A stretch of 42,624 bases of DNA from Candidatus Sodaliphilus aphodohippi (GCA_018065665.1 JAGHSV010000023.1:1-42624); one strand, 5' to 3'. Positions 8,519 through 17,032 are shown, numbered from the stretch's first letter. Notes: generated by a model from the sequence alone, not told the origin. Translations and numbers: made by a program.

Positions 8519-10255
8519 TTATTTCAGTTTGAGGTACTCGGCTACGCGCTCCATCCAAGTGTAGCTACCGGTTCCGGGCGATGCCTCGGCCTGGAAGCAG
8601 TGAGGTCTCAGACACAGGGTGTGCAACTCGCTCTGGATGCCCATGCTGCGCATTTTTTCCCAAACTTTTACCGAGCCCATCGAGGCATATCCGTCGGCAT
8701 CGCCGTGGATAAAGAGCATCGGGGCAGTTTTTAGGTCAAAACTGAACTCAGGCGCTATGACATTGCTGTCTTCGTTGCCGCCCTGGGTGTTGTGGCCGTC
8801 AAGGCCGTCGGTCAGCACATAAGCGGGATAGATGCCGATGCCCCACTGTACGTTGCACGGCAGTTTGTCGATATCGTCAATATAATTATAGGAGCGGTGC
8901 ATTGATGAAGTAACGCCCATCAGAGTGAGGTGACCTCCGGCCGACGAGCCCATGATGCCGATGCTGTCGGGGTTGAGACCTCGTTGGGCAGCCTCGCTGC
9001 GCACGACACGGATTGCACGCTGCAGGTCCTGCCAGGCATTGGTGTGTTTTGCCAGACCGCTCTCGGGTTTGGGCCTCGGACTGCGGTAACGCATGGTGAC
9101 CACGGTGATACCCAGTTCGTTGAGATATCGGCGAATTGGAGTGACCTCAAAGCTCTCAGGACTGTTGCCATTATAGGCACCGCCCGAGTACATTATCTGG
9201 ATTTTGTTGGTCTTCAGCACCTTGGGCATGTGCCACTCGATGTATGGAGTTCCCTGGTCGGGGTCAACACACGGCATCTTGCCTTCGGGCCAGATGTCTT
9301 CTTTGACATAGCTGGCGCGTGCGTCGTCGCTGGGATAGCGTTCCTCGACATCAACCTCGGGTTGGAGTTCGCCCAGGAATCCCATCTGGCGGAGGAACTC
9401 GACTCCGCGGTCAAGACCCAGCGCGCGATGCCCCTCGTTGGCATAGAGGTGCAACTCGGCAGGGATGTGCATGCGTCTCAACTGTCGGTAAACCAGTGTC
9501 GAGCCGTTGGGCGAGAAGGGGTCGCGACCGCCGTGGTGCATGCTGATGGGGCATGTTTTGCTGTCGAACTTGAATACACTCGACAGTTTCACGTCAACGC
9601 CGTATCCCTGACGGGACGATGCAGTACCGGTATCGCTATCGGTGGTTATGTATGCCGGTGAATTGAGAATTGCCCAATTGATATGGCAAGGCACGGTGTC
9701 GAGTGCATCGACGGGTTTGTAGGCAGGAGTCTGTGAACTTGTTGCCAACAACAGGCTCAGGTGTGAACCTGCCGACATGCCAATCACGCCAATCTTGTCG
9801 GGGTCATATCCGCGTTTCTTTGCCTCGCTGCGCACCATGCGTACGGCACGCTGTCCGTCTTCCCATGCAGTCTGGTATATGGGCAAGCCTTCGGGTCGCG
9901 GTGTGCGGTAAACCAGACTGACACACTGTACGCCCTGGCGTGTGAGTTCCTCGCGCCACTGCTTGATGTTTGCCATGTCGCAAGTCACCTCATATCCACC
10001 ACCCGAGATGAGAATCATACACGAGCCGTTGCGTACCTCGGGCGCCGGAGCGTCAAACCACTCGAGGTAGGGGGTGCGGTGTTTCTTGGGATTGAAGTTG
10101 TCTTGACCTGCCTCGTCGCTCATAGCGGCAATCTGGTGATTCTGAGTGTCGGGCATTTTGCCCTTTGGCCATATTGACTCGCGTTCAAAGGCCTGAGCCG
10201 TGAAACAGCACAGCAGGGCAAGGATAATAAAGAGATTAGAGCATTTTTTATTCAT
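8519..10255 (-). CDS. Secreted tandem-domain carbohydrate esterase (alpha/beta hydrolase, acetylxylan esterase-like)
   Basis: A 578-residue exported protein (signal peptide MNKKCSNLFIILALLCCFTAQA) made of two homologous alpha/beta-hydrolase domains joined head to tail, about residues 25-300 and 310-578. Each begins with IWPKGKMP or IWPEGKMP and repeats the pattern Y-R-(T/S)-PRP, RMVRSEA/RVVRSEA, GMSAGSH/GSSAGGH (nucleophile Ser), an Asp loop (HHGGRDPFSP/IHGDADGYAS) and a His (NEGHRALG/LRPHCFQ). Both catalytic triads look complete. The fold family includes acetylxylan and feruloyl esterases, so removal of acyl groups from xylan or related polymers is likely; exact substrate unknown. The LKLK stop is followed by an orphan secretion-like tail, so the native C-terminus may have been lost. 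Confidence 0.85.
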   Translation of the reverse strand: MNKKCSNLFIILALLCCFTAQAFERESIWPKGKMPDTQNHQIAAMSDEAGQDNFNPKKHRTPYLEWFDAPAPEVRNGSCMILISGGGYEVTCDMANIKQWREELTRQGVQCVSLVYRTPRPEGLPIYQTAWEDGQRAVRMVRSEAKKRGYDPDKIGVIGMSAGSHLSLLLATSSQTPAYKPVDALDTVPCHINWAILNSPAYITTDSDTGTASSRQGYGVDVKLSSVFKFDSKTCPISMHHGGRDPFSPNGSTLVYRQLRRMHIPAELHLYANEGHRALGLDRGVEFLRQMGFLGELQPEVDVEERYPSDDARASYVKEDIWPEGKMPCVDPDQGTPYIEWHMPKVLKTNKIQIMYSGGAYNGNSPESFEVTPIRRYLNELGITVVTMRYRSPRPKPESGLAKHTNAWQDLQRAIRVVRSEAAQRGLNPDSIGIMGSSAGGHLTLMGVTSSMHRSYNYIDDIDKLPCNVQWGIGIYPAYVLTDGLDGHNTQGGNEDSNVIAPEFSFDLKTAPMLFIHGDADGYASMGSVKVWEKMRSMGIQSELHTLCLRPHCFQAEASPGTGSYTWMERVAEYLKLK

Positions 10256-10283
10256 AATTATGCGTTATTTGTTATTAATTCCA

Positions 10284-10315
10284 CAAAGTTACACATTTTA
10301 TAGCATAGTGACAAG
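10284..10315 (-). promoter_or_regulatory. Bacteroidota-type promoter for the tandem esterase
   Basis: On the minus strand, CTTG, a 20-base spacer and TAACTTTG precede the esterase ATG by about 30 bases. The 71-base gap after the GH31 gene is therefore enough for independent transcription. Confidence 0.65.
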
Positions 10316-10326
10316 AAAACCGGCAG

Positions 10327-12735
10327 TTACCTGATTACAATGTTGTGGCGAGCCGAGGCAGACGGCAGGTCAACTGTGAAACGCAGCACACCGGCAGCAG
10401 AGTCATAATGCATTTCCCTTACCTTCAGTGTCTCGCTGGTCACACTGCTGACAGCACCGGTGCACATCGGTATGCAGAAATTCAGCACACGCGAGAGCGG
10501 ACGGCCATCGTACTCTGCCTTGCAGCTGGTGTCGATGGTGATGGTGTGGCTGTCACCCGCCGTCACGCCCGAGAAGGTGATAAGTTCATAACGGTCACCC
10601 ACTCTGGCCGAGGTCTTGTCGTCGTCATAGAGGGTGAAATCCCACGCCTTGTCACGTGCCATAGGATAATAAACCGTCAGTGCCGAGTGGTCAATGTCAT
10701 CGGTAGAGGTGTATTCACGCTGAGTATAAAGCGGGGTGAACGTGCCGCGACGCACGAAATATGGCAAACGCATGTCGGCCGACTCAAAGTCGATGGCAGT
10801 GCCACTGGTGTATGCCTTGCCGTTGACGGGGTCTATCCATTCGCCCGAGGGGAAAACGACCCGGCGGCCCGTCGCACCCTCGTCCATCACTGGCGCCACA
10901 AGGATATTGGGGCCAAACAGGTACTCGTCATTTATACTGTTAACTTCCTCGGTCTCGGTCGTATAGAAGCCCAATGGTGTTGTAATTGGCGTACCCTCGA
11001 CACTATTGCGCCATGCTGCCGAATAGTTGTAAGGCAACATACGGTACCTGAGGTTCATGAGGTCTTTCAGGCGTTCACGGTACTCACCGTACTCGGGCTG
11101 GTAGGGCTCGGGCAGATAATGGCCATGGGTGCGCAGCACCGGCGTGAATACGCCCATTTGAAACCAGCGCAGGTACAGGTTGGGGTTGATAATATGACCA
11201 CCGTTGCGCAGGTTGGCAACAAAACCGCCGATGTCGCTGCTCAGGTATCCCAACCCCGACATGCCGCCGTTGATGAGCGCCGGAACCTGACTCCGCATCC
11301 CGCTCCAAGAGCGGGCAATGTCGCCCGTCCACGGGAAAGTGGCATAGCGTTGCATGCCACTGGTGCCCGAACGGGGCAGGAAGAACGGACGCCGGTCGGG
11401 GTAATGCTGTTTCCATTTGTTCCACAAACCCGCAATCCATGTCTGACCGAACTCGTTGTGGGCCTGCATGGTAGTGGAACCGTCGGCATGTATCACGCTG
11501 TCGCCAATCATCTCGGGCTCGCCCAGGTCGAGCCACCAGCCGTCAACGCCCTCATCGGTGCGGGCACGATAGAAGTTCCACATCCAGTCCATAGCCTGCG
11601 GGGTCATAAAGTCGATGATACCCACCTTATTTTCACTTACCCATCCCATATCGGGGCAATCGGGGTCTGCAAGTAGCCCGAGGTCAAGAAGTGGACGGTA
11701 GTTGGTTGTCTCCTCGGCAAAATACGGCTCGGTGATGACGACGGTATGCACACCCTGATGACGCAGACTGTCCATCATACGTTTAGCATCGGGCCACATG
11801 GGTTTGTACCAGTCCAGGTTTCCCATACCGCTGGTTTTATCGCCTTCCCAGTAGAGGTCAAGAACAATGCCGCTGACGGGCATACCTATATCCCTGAGCG
11901 AAGCGATAACGCCCAAGGTCTCGTCCTGACTGCGGTAACCGTAGCGGCACGTGATATAACCCATAGCCCAATAAGGCGGCAGTTCGTGCATGCCCGTGAG
12001 CATGCCGTAGGTCTTCATCACACCCGCCTGGGTGCCGTCGCTGCTGCCTACATAGACATAACTGATTGGCGTCGGCGACTGGCTCACGTAACTGATGCCA
12101 TCGGATGCCGAGAGGTTGATGCGACTGTCAATATAGTGGTCTTCAAAGAGAATACCGTAGCCGTTGGTCGAAACGATAAAGGGAACACAAATATTGTTGG
12201 GCCCGTCAAGGCGCTGGTCCCAGTTGTAGTTCTGGGTGTTTTCCATTGTCAGCGTACGTCCCTTCAGATTGCCGTACCGTCCGTTGTAACCTCCGCCATA
12301 AAAGGCGGCATCGGCCTGCGGTTCAAAACTGATTGTCTTGGTTGCCAGTGTGTTGTCAATGCCGTCCTTCTCACTGACGCGCTTGACACCGTTGTCATAG
12401 AAACTCAGCAGTGACGTGGTTTTGTTAACGTGCACTGCCGATGCTGCCGCAGTCAGGACATACTCGTCGGGGCTCTCGGTCAGCGTCACGGCCACAGTGC
12501 CGCGATACTGCCCGGTCAGCGTTATCGAGGGGCGCTCGTCGGCAAGTTTCATGCCGTCGGGCAGGCTGCTGACTTTCCAGCCGTTGGCAGCATAAGACTG
12601 AATGACAAGTGTGCCGCTGTCACAGGTGACTGTGGCTACGGGACCGTCGGCCACACAGTTATATGCCTTACCCATGCGGGCCAAGGCTGTCGATGCCGTC
12701 AACATCAGGAATGCCAGTAGAATCTGTTTCTTCAT
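10327..12735 (-). CDS. Secreted GH31 alpha-glucosidase/alpha-xylosidase family enzyme
   Basis: An 802-residue retaining glycoside hydrolase of family 31 with signal peptide MKKQILLAFLMLTASTALA. An N-terminal beta-sandwich (about 25-230, with YGGGYNGRYGN) precedes the TIM barrel, where LDLYWEGD, the nucleophile motif WWLDLGEPE (Asp near 400) and the acid/base motif FPWTGDIARSW (Asp near 470) are seen. C-terminal beta domains follow (about 610-802), containing YDDDKTS typical of DUF5110-type modules. GH31 includes alpha-glucosidases, alpha-xylosidases and alpha-transglucosidases; these motifs do not settle which. Xyloglucan-directed alpha-xylosidase activity would fit the neighbouring xyl genes, but this is inference. 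The start is supported by the signal peptide and an upstream promoter. Confidence 0.92.
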   Translation of the reverse strand: MKKQILLAFLMLTASTALARMGKAYNCVADGPVATVTCDSGTLVIQSYAANGWKVSSLPDGMKLADERPSITLTGQYRGTVAVTLTESPDEYVLTAAASAVHVNKTTSLLSFYDNGVKRVSEKDGIDNTLATKTISFEPQADAAFYGGGYNGRYGNLKGRTLTMENTQNYNWDQRLDGPNNICVPFIVSTNGYGILFEDHYIDSRINLSASDGISYVSQSPTPISYVYVGSSDGTQAGVMKTYGMLTGMHELPPYWAMGYITCRYGYRSQDETLGVIASLRDIGMPVSGIVLDLYWEGDKTSGMGNLDWYKPMWPDAKRMMDSLRHQGVHTVVITEPYFAEETTNYRPLLDLGLLADPDCPDMGWVSENKVGIIDFMTPQAMDWMWNFYRARTDEGVDGWWLDLGEPEMIGDSVIHADGSTTMQAHNEFGQTWIAGLWNKWKQHYPDRRPFFLPRSGTSGMQRYATFPWTGDIARSWSGMRSQVPALINGGMSGLGYLSSDIGGFVANLRNGGHIINPNLYLRWFQMGVFTPVLRTHGHYLPEPYQPEYGEYRERLKDLMNLRYRMLPYNYSAAWRNSVEGTPITTPLGFYTTETEEVNSINDEYLFGPNILVAPVMDEGATGRRVVFPSGEWIDPVNGKAYTSGTAIDFESADMRLPYFVRRGTFTPLYTQREYTSTDDIDHSALTVYYPMARDKAWDFTLYDDDKTSARVGDRYELITFSGVTAGDSHTITIDTSCKAEYDGRPLSRVLNFCIPMCTGAVSSVTSETLKVREMHYDSAAGVLRFTVDLPSASARHNIVIR

Positions 12736-12754
12736 TTTTTTATATCTTTTTCAT

Positions 12755-12808
12755 CGCCACAATATCGTGGCGTGGTACAAAGTTAGTAAAAATACCCAAT
12801 ACAACAAA
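12755..12808 (-). promoter_or_regulatory. Promoter and leader hairpin of the GH31 gene
   Basis: On the minus strand TTTG (12808-12805), a 19-base spacer and TAACTTTG (12785-12778) form a good Bacteroidota promoter. The leader then contains a perfect hairpin, CGCCAC / GTGGCG with a 6-base loop (12772-12755), about 20 bases before the ATG. It could protect the mRNA or affect translation. Confidence 0.65.
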
Positions 12809-12835
12809 AAAACGGCAACCTGCATGGCTGCTGTT

Positions 12836-12867
12836 GTTGCATAATTGCGAAATGTGTTGTACCTTTG
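12836..12867 (+). promoter_or_regulatory. Promoter of the ridA operon
   Basis: GTTG at 12836-12839, a 20-base spacer and TACCTTTG at 12860-12867, about 28 bases before the ridA start. It is divergent from the GH31 promoter in the same 160-base gap. Confidence 0.7.
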
Positions 12868-12895
12868 TTGGTAGAATTTTAAAAATTACTTTGAC

Positions 12896-13279
12896 ATGAA
12901 AAAATCACTTAACACCGCAGCGGCTCCCGCTGCTATCGGACCTTACAGCCAGGGCATCAAGGCCGTCGGCACCAGTTACTATCTGTCTGGGCAACTGCCC
13001 ATAGACCCCGCCACCGGAGCGTTTCCCGAGGGTGGCATAAAGGAACAGACACGTCAGTCGCTCCTTAACGCACAGGCTATACTCAAAAGCGAGGGTCTCG
13101 ACCTGAACAATGTGGTCAAGACAACCGTTCTCCTGAGCGACATTGCCGACTTCGGTCCCATGAACGAGGTGTATGCCCAGTTCTTTGAACAGCCGTTCCC
13201 GGCACGTTCGGCATTTGCGGTTCGCGACCTGCCCAAGGGGGCTCTGGTAGAGATTGAAATGATTGCTGTTGGTGAATAA
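12896..13279 (+). CDS. ridA: RidA family reactive enamine/imine deaminase
   Basis: A 127-residue YjgF/YER057c/UK114-family protein. RidA hydrolyses reactive 2-aminoacrylate and related enamines released by PLP enzymes, protecting other enzymes in the cytoplasm. Family features are the N-terminal AAAPAAIGPYSQGIK, the LSGQLPIDP strand, and the C-terminal FPARSAFAVRDLPKGALVEIEMIAV, with the conserved Arg that binds the imino acid carboxylate and the following Glu. Length and start are standard. The next gene begins 14 bases after its stop, so it probably heads a four-gene operon. Confidence 0.95.
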   Translation: MKKSLNTAAAPAAIGPYSQGIKAVGTSYYLSGQLPIDPATGAFPEGGIKEQTRQSLLNAQAILKSEGLDLNNVVKTTVLLSDIADFGPMNEVYAQFFEQPFPARSAFAVRDLPKGALVEIEMIAVGE

Positions 13280-13292
13280 AAAAACTTTAGTC

Positions 13293-14504
13293 ATGAAAAA
13301 ATCATTGTTAATGATGGCATTTGCCATAATGGCTTGTTCGTGTTTTGCAATCAACTCGGGCGACCGGGTGCTTCGCAGCAAGGATAACCCCAACAACTTT
13401 GCCGAGTACCACTTCAGGATAGACTATATCGACTATCAGCGCATCAAGGACCCGGGTGATGTCGGCAATTTCATTGCCAAGGATATACTCCATGGCACTG
13501 GCGGACCACTCATCATGGTGGCAAACAACTATGTGTTCAAGATGCTTCCCGGCGAGTGGGAACCCGTCGGCAACATGGCAACCGAGCAGGTGCAGTCGCT
13601 TCGCGAAAAGAAAGGCGACTCCGATACCATGTACCCCAATGTCGGACTTGGTATCACTGTGTCGCCAATTGCCGGAAATGACAACTTTTCACAGATTGAG
13701 GTGGCAAAGTTCATTGATATGGATAACGGACTTGCCGCCGGCGAGAGTATGACTCTGGACACCTACTATTTTGACTGCAAGCGAAAAACAGCCGTCAAGC
13801 TGGCCGATATTTTCACTCCCGAGTCAAATGGCAAACTGCTGGACATGATCAAGGCCCGCGCACTCTCCTACGGCGATGAAAAGGGCATCATGGACGACTT
13901 GGTCAACGAATTGACACAGGTTCCCGAGCGTTTTGAGTTTGATGAACTTATGTTTGCTTTCCGTTTCGGGAAATACGAGATTGCCGCCGGAAATGTAGGC
14001 GAGGCCACTGTTGATTTCCCCATTGCCGACCTGCTCCCCTATCTCACCCCGTTAGGCCGTAAACTGATGGCAAAGGACCTTGTCGAGAATCCTGACCCCG
14101 CGATCGCATCACAGGTACAGCAGCGTGCCGGGGATTTCCTTGCCAAATGTCTTGATTACAGCGGCAACAACAACGTCATGGTCTCGGGTGACAACTTCAC
14201 CAAAGATTACAATGCACAATTTGAGTTGTGCAACAAACACGCCCAGCAACTTGACGGCGAAATGAGCTGGTTGAATTTTGACCCGTGGATTGATGCACAG
14301 GACTACCAGGATGTGTCATACAAACTTGGCAGGACTTTGGTGCGGAATGCCAATATGGCCATGACCGAGGTCGAAATCACAAATATGGGCAACGTGCTGA
14401 CAAAGCATATTCTGTGGAAACGCGAAGGCGGCAAGTGGCTTATCGACAACTTCACGACATCTGCTACAAAGATGCGTATCATGATGAGAGACTTCCTGAA
14501 ATGA
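13293..14504 (+). CDS. Secreted DUF3298-like protein of unknown function
   Basis: A 403-residue protein from ATG 13293; the track's upstream TTG start adds a tail that would mask the signal peptide MKKSLLMMAFAIMACSCFA. An alternative lipoprotein processing site at the Cys residues is possible but not a clean lipobox. The middle (about 130-260) resembles DUF3298/RsiV-type domains: TLDTYYFDC, LADIFTPES, FAFRFGKYEIA, then FPIADLLPYLTPLGRKLM. The C-terminal 100 residues look like a small NTF2-like domain (ILWKREGGKWLIDNF). Its role is unknown. It overlaps rdgB at its stop codon, showing cotranslation with housekeeping genes. Confidence 0.75.
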   Translation: MKKSLLMMAFAIMACSCFAINSGDRVLRSKDNPNNFAEYHFRIDYIDYQRIKDPGDVGNFIAKDILHGTGGPLIMVANNYVFKMLPGEWEPVGNMATEQVQSLREKKGDSDTMYPNVGLGITVSPIAGNDNFSQIEVAKFIDMDNGLAAGESMTLDTYYFDCKRKTAVKLADIFTPESNGKLLDMIKARALSYGDEKGIMDDLVNELTQVPERFEFDELMFAFRFGKYEIAAGNVGEATVDFPIADLLPYLTPLGRKLMAKDLVENPDPAIASQVQQRAGDFLAKCLDYSGNNNVMVSGDNFTKDYNAQFELCNKHAQQLDGEMSWLNFDPWIDAQDYQDVSYKLGRTLVRNANMAMTEVEITNMGNVLTKHILWKREGGKWLIDNFTTSATKMRIMMRDFLK

Positions 14505-15091
14505 TGAAAAAGATTGTATTTGCAACAAACAATGCCAATAAACTAAGCGAACTGCGTCAGATTGTTGGCGACAGTATCGAGATTCTGTCCCTGGCCGACA
14601 TCGGTTGCCACGACGACATTCCCGAGACCGCAGCAACCCTCGAGGGCAATGCGATAATGAAGGCGCAGTATGTCCACGACAACTACCACTACGACTGCTT
14701 CAGCGACGATACCGGGCTCGAGATTGACGCCCTTGGCGGAGAACCGGGCGTATATTCGGCACGCTACGGCGGTGTGGCACACGACAGCGAGCGCAACATC
14801 GACAAGGTGCTCAGCAAACTGCAAGGCATTACCGACCGTACGGCACGTTTCCGCACCGTCATCGCACTCATCGAGGGAGATAAAGTGACAACCTTTCACG
14901 GCAAGGTTGAGGGCCGTATCCTCACCGAACGCCATGGAACGGGCGGATTTGGATATGACAGCATCTTCTGCCCCGACGAGGGTGACGGCAGCACTTTTGC
15001 CCAGATGACTCACGAGCAGAAAAACGCCATCAGCCATCGCGGACGTGCCACTGCACAGTTAATTAACTATTTAAACAAGAACAAAATATGA
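14504..15091 (+). CDS. rdgB: Non-canonical purine NTP pyrophosphatase (RdgB/HAM1 family)
   Basis: A 195-residue cytoplasmic house-cleaning enzyme that hydrolyses dITP, ITP and XTP to monophosphates and prevents their incorporation into nucleic acids. HAM1 signatures are FATNNANKLSELR at the N-terminus, the metal-binding DDTGLEIDALGGEPGVYSARYGG and the C-terminal GTGGFGYDSIFCP and ISHRGRA. ATG 14501 and ATG 14504 are both possible; either gives a four-base-scale overlap with the preceding stop, a sign of translational coupling. The track's upstream start at 14414 lies inside the previous gene and is not conserved. A further ATGA overlap links it to the next gene. Confidence 0.96.
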   Translation: MKKIVFATNNANKLSELRQIVGDSIEILSLADIGCHDDIPETAATLEGNAIMKAQYVHDNYHYDCFSDDTGLEIDALGGEPGVYSARYGGVAHDSERNIDKVLSKLQGITDRTARFRTVIALIEGDKVTTFHGKVEGRILTERHGTGGFGYDSIFCPDEGDGSTFAQMTHEQKNAISHRGRATAQLINYLNKNKI

Positions 15092-15453
15092 AACTACTCA
15101 GATTAATCGCCATAACGGCTATCATACTTGTAACCTCAACAGGTATCAAGGCACAGACAACAACGACACCATCGCCCGACACCGTGTCGGTCACTAAGGA
15201 CTGCCCCATCGTGGGCCAGTGGCAGTATGAGGGTGGCGGTGACTATATTTACCACTTCAATGCCGACCGCACCGGCAAGTATGAAATCGGCTCACCCCAA
15301 CCACTGCTGTTCACCTACGAAATCAAAGGCGACAAACTCTATATTCTCTTCAAAGACAACACCGGCCCGACCGAACTGGGATGGCGCATCGAAGGCAACA
15401 AACTCATCATTGTTGACAGTTTTGGAAGCGAAGTTGTTTACATCAAGAAATAG
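15088..15453 (+). CDS. Small secreted lipocalin-like protein
   Basis: A 121-residue protein with a signal peptide (LLRLIAITAIILVTSTGIKA) followed by a Thr/Pro-rich linker and a small beta-rich domain. The pattern PIVGQWQYEGGG ... FNADRTGKYEI ... FTYEIKGDKLYI ... WRIEGNKLIIV resembles lipocalin-like or DUF5640-type domains, which Bacteroidales encode in many copies. No ligand or enzymatic role can be inferred. It overlaps rdgB by ATGA and is the last gene of the ridA unit. Confidence 0.75.
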   Translation: MKLLRLIAITAIILVTSTGIKAQTTTTPSPDTVSVTKDCPIVGQWQYEGGGDYIYHFNADRTGKYEIGSPQPLLFTYEIKGDKLYILFKDNTGPTELGWRIEGNKLIIVDSFGSEVVYIKK

Positions 15454-15491
15454 GGAATTTTTTTGTTTTTTGAAAAAACTCGGACAAAAAC

Positions 15492-15523
15492 TGCACAACA
15501 TTCAAGAAAATGTTGTAACTTTG
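15492..15523 (+). promoter_or_regulatory. Probable promoter of the CAU tRNA, overlapping an inverted repeat
   Basis: TAACTTTG at 15516-15523 is a good -7 box. The 20 bases before it contain CAACATT / AATGTTG, an inverted repeat that may also serve as the end of the preceding operon. The -33 box (TGCA) is poor. Transcription would start about 25 bases before the tRNA. Confidence 0.5.
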
Positions 15524-15556
15524 CCACGCTTTTGAGATTTCGAGATTTCAAACAGC

Positions 15557-15633
15557 GGTCCCATAGCTCAGTTGGTTAGAGCACCTGACTCATAATCAGG
15601 GAGTCCTTGGTTCAAGCCCAAGTGGGACCACCA
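15557..15633 (+). tRNA. tRNA with CAU anticodon (elongator Met, or Ile2 after lysidine modification)
   Basis: A complete cloverleaf of 77 bases. The acceptor stem GGTCCCA pairs with TGGGACC; the D-arm is GCTC/GAGC, the anticodon stem CCTGA/TCAGG encloses CTCATAA, and the T-arm is CTTGG/CCAAG around TTCAAGC. The 3' CCA is encoded. The anticodon CAT fits elongator tRNA-Met or tRNA-Ile2; it is not the initiator, since the acceptor end is fully paired and the anticodon stem lacks the G-C run. I cannot separate Met from Ile2 by eye. Confidence 0.93.
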
Positions 15634-15642
15634 CACAACAAC

Positions 15643-15678
15643 TGCAGACGCCTATCCCCTAGGCGTCTGCACTTTTTT
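15643..15678 (+). terminator. Rho-independent terminator after the CAU tRNA
   Basis: A perfect 10-base-pair stem, GCAGACGCCT with AGGCGTCTGC, a 7-base loop and a T run. It marks the end of the core segment before the decayed island. Confidence 0.85.
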
Positions 15679-15835
15679 CATCCCCTCTCCAAAAAAAACA
15701 CCATCTGGCACCCGATCCTCTCCATGAGAAATAATCTTGGATGTTTCCCGACTCACACCCTCCTCATGCATTGATTCATCGGATTGCGATAACCCTTCCA
15801 CGAAGGTTAGGCAAAATTCACTTTCTCTTATTTTG

Positions 15836-16704
15836 AGAAGAGCACCCATTATCCTCACAAGCAGAACTTCGCATGTGATACTATTGGCAGAGAAGTTAAG
15901 AGCTACCATCCCAAATGTTATTACTTTGACAGGTTCTGGTACAACAAAAGATAAGCGAGATGCCATGCAGCGATTACAAACAATCTCACCCTCGGAGCCT
16001 TTAGTAATTGTGGCTACAGGCAAATATGTTGGAGAAGGCTTTGACTATCCTCGTTTGGATACGCTATTTCTCGCATTGCCAATCTCATGGAAAGGGCTCG
16101 TCACTCAGTATGCAGGACGATTGCATCGAGAGAATGACGGGAAAAAGGATGTGCATATCTATGACTATATAGACATCCACGAACCTGTTTGCGACAGCAT
16201 GTACAGAAAACAACTCAAAGGCTATGCTTCTATAGGTTATAAGACCATCACCAAAGGCTCACCAACGCTATTTGACAATGTGAATAACATTGAGTTCTCA
16301 ATAAACGAAGAGCAGATATTCAATGGTATGACATACTTCCGCCATACAAAGCAGATCTTGGAACGGCCAAGCATTCAATCGTACTTTCTTCCCTAAAATT
16401 GTATAATGTAGAGCGGAATAGCCTTACGGAATATTTAATGGAACTGTTAAGTCAAGGCATCGAAGTACTCATCCTTACCCAGACTGCCAACGAACAAACA
16501 GAATACCTGCAAAGAAAAGGATTGTCAGTAAAGATTGTACCAACCTTGTCGCTATGCACAACTATTATAGACAAGACGATAGTTTGGTATGGTGCAATCA
16601 ATGTGCTTGGCTACACTTCTGAAGAAGACAATGTGATAAAAGTCACTGATAACAATCTAGCAAACGAATTGACTAACGCACTACTTTCTATCTGTTCTGC
16701 GTAA
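15836..16704 (+). pseudogene. Decayed 3' part of a TOTE-type DEAD/DEAH helicase with C-terminal PLD-like domain
   Basis: From about 15836 the frame encodes the second half of a superfamily 2 helicase: IILTSRTSHVILLAEKL, then VIVATGKYVGEGFDYPRLDTL and the motif VI-like QYAGRLHREN, followed by IYDYIDIHEPV. This arrangement, with a PLD-type domain afterwards, is typical of large helicase proteins of TOTE conflict systems. The N-terminal part, including Walker A and any primase domain, is missing. A frame change near 16396 splits the PLD part (16399-16704), which retains IVWYGAINVLGY and NLANEL but has LCTT where HxK is expected. The gene is truncated, frameshifted and catalytically defective. 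Codons before 15836 in this frame (from 15737) do not look related. Confidence 0.8.
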
Positions 16705-16825
16705 ACGTACTCTATAAAATGGGTATAAGTTTGTTACAAAATACGAGAATCTCTGATTTCGTTTTTTTAATGAACAAAACCAACAAAGCCGAAAATAATC
16801 TCACATTTTCTTCGAGGAAGCAAAG

Positions 16826-16939
16826 ATGATTGATAAAACCCTAGTGCATACTTTTGTTACAACATACGGAGTCAAAGACGGCATTCACAAGAGCATTGTC
16901 CACAGCGAGGTTACGATGGAAGATTTATTTGCAGAATAG
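16826..16939 (+). pseudogene. 37-codon C-terminal relic of an AAA-type ATPase
   Basis: A short frame starting at ATG 16826 reads MIDKTLVHTFVTTYGVK and ends SEVTMEDLFAE before TAG. The pattern FVTTYGVK ... SIV-SEVTMEDLF is the ending of a large Bacteroidales family of ATP-binding proteins (archaeal-ATPase-like), where it closes a 400-500-residue protein. Nothing of the ATPase core is present upstream, so this is a stranded 3' end. It lies between the helicase relic and the AbiE pair and is too short for the ORF track. Confidence 0.65.
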
Positions 16940-17032
16940 ACCTACAGACCAAGCGTCTGGTGCTATTGAGCCCTATTTCTGCGTAAACAATGCGCATACT
17001 TGATTCTGCCGATGGGTAGGTATTATATCATT

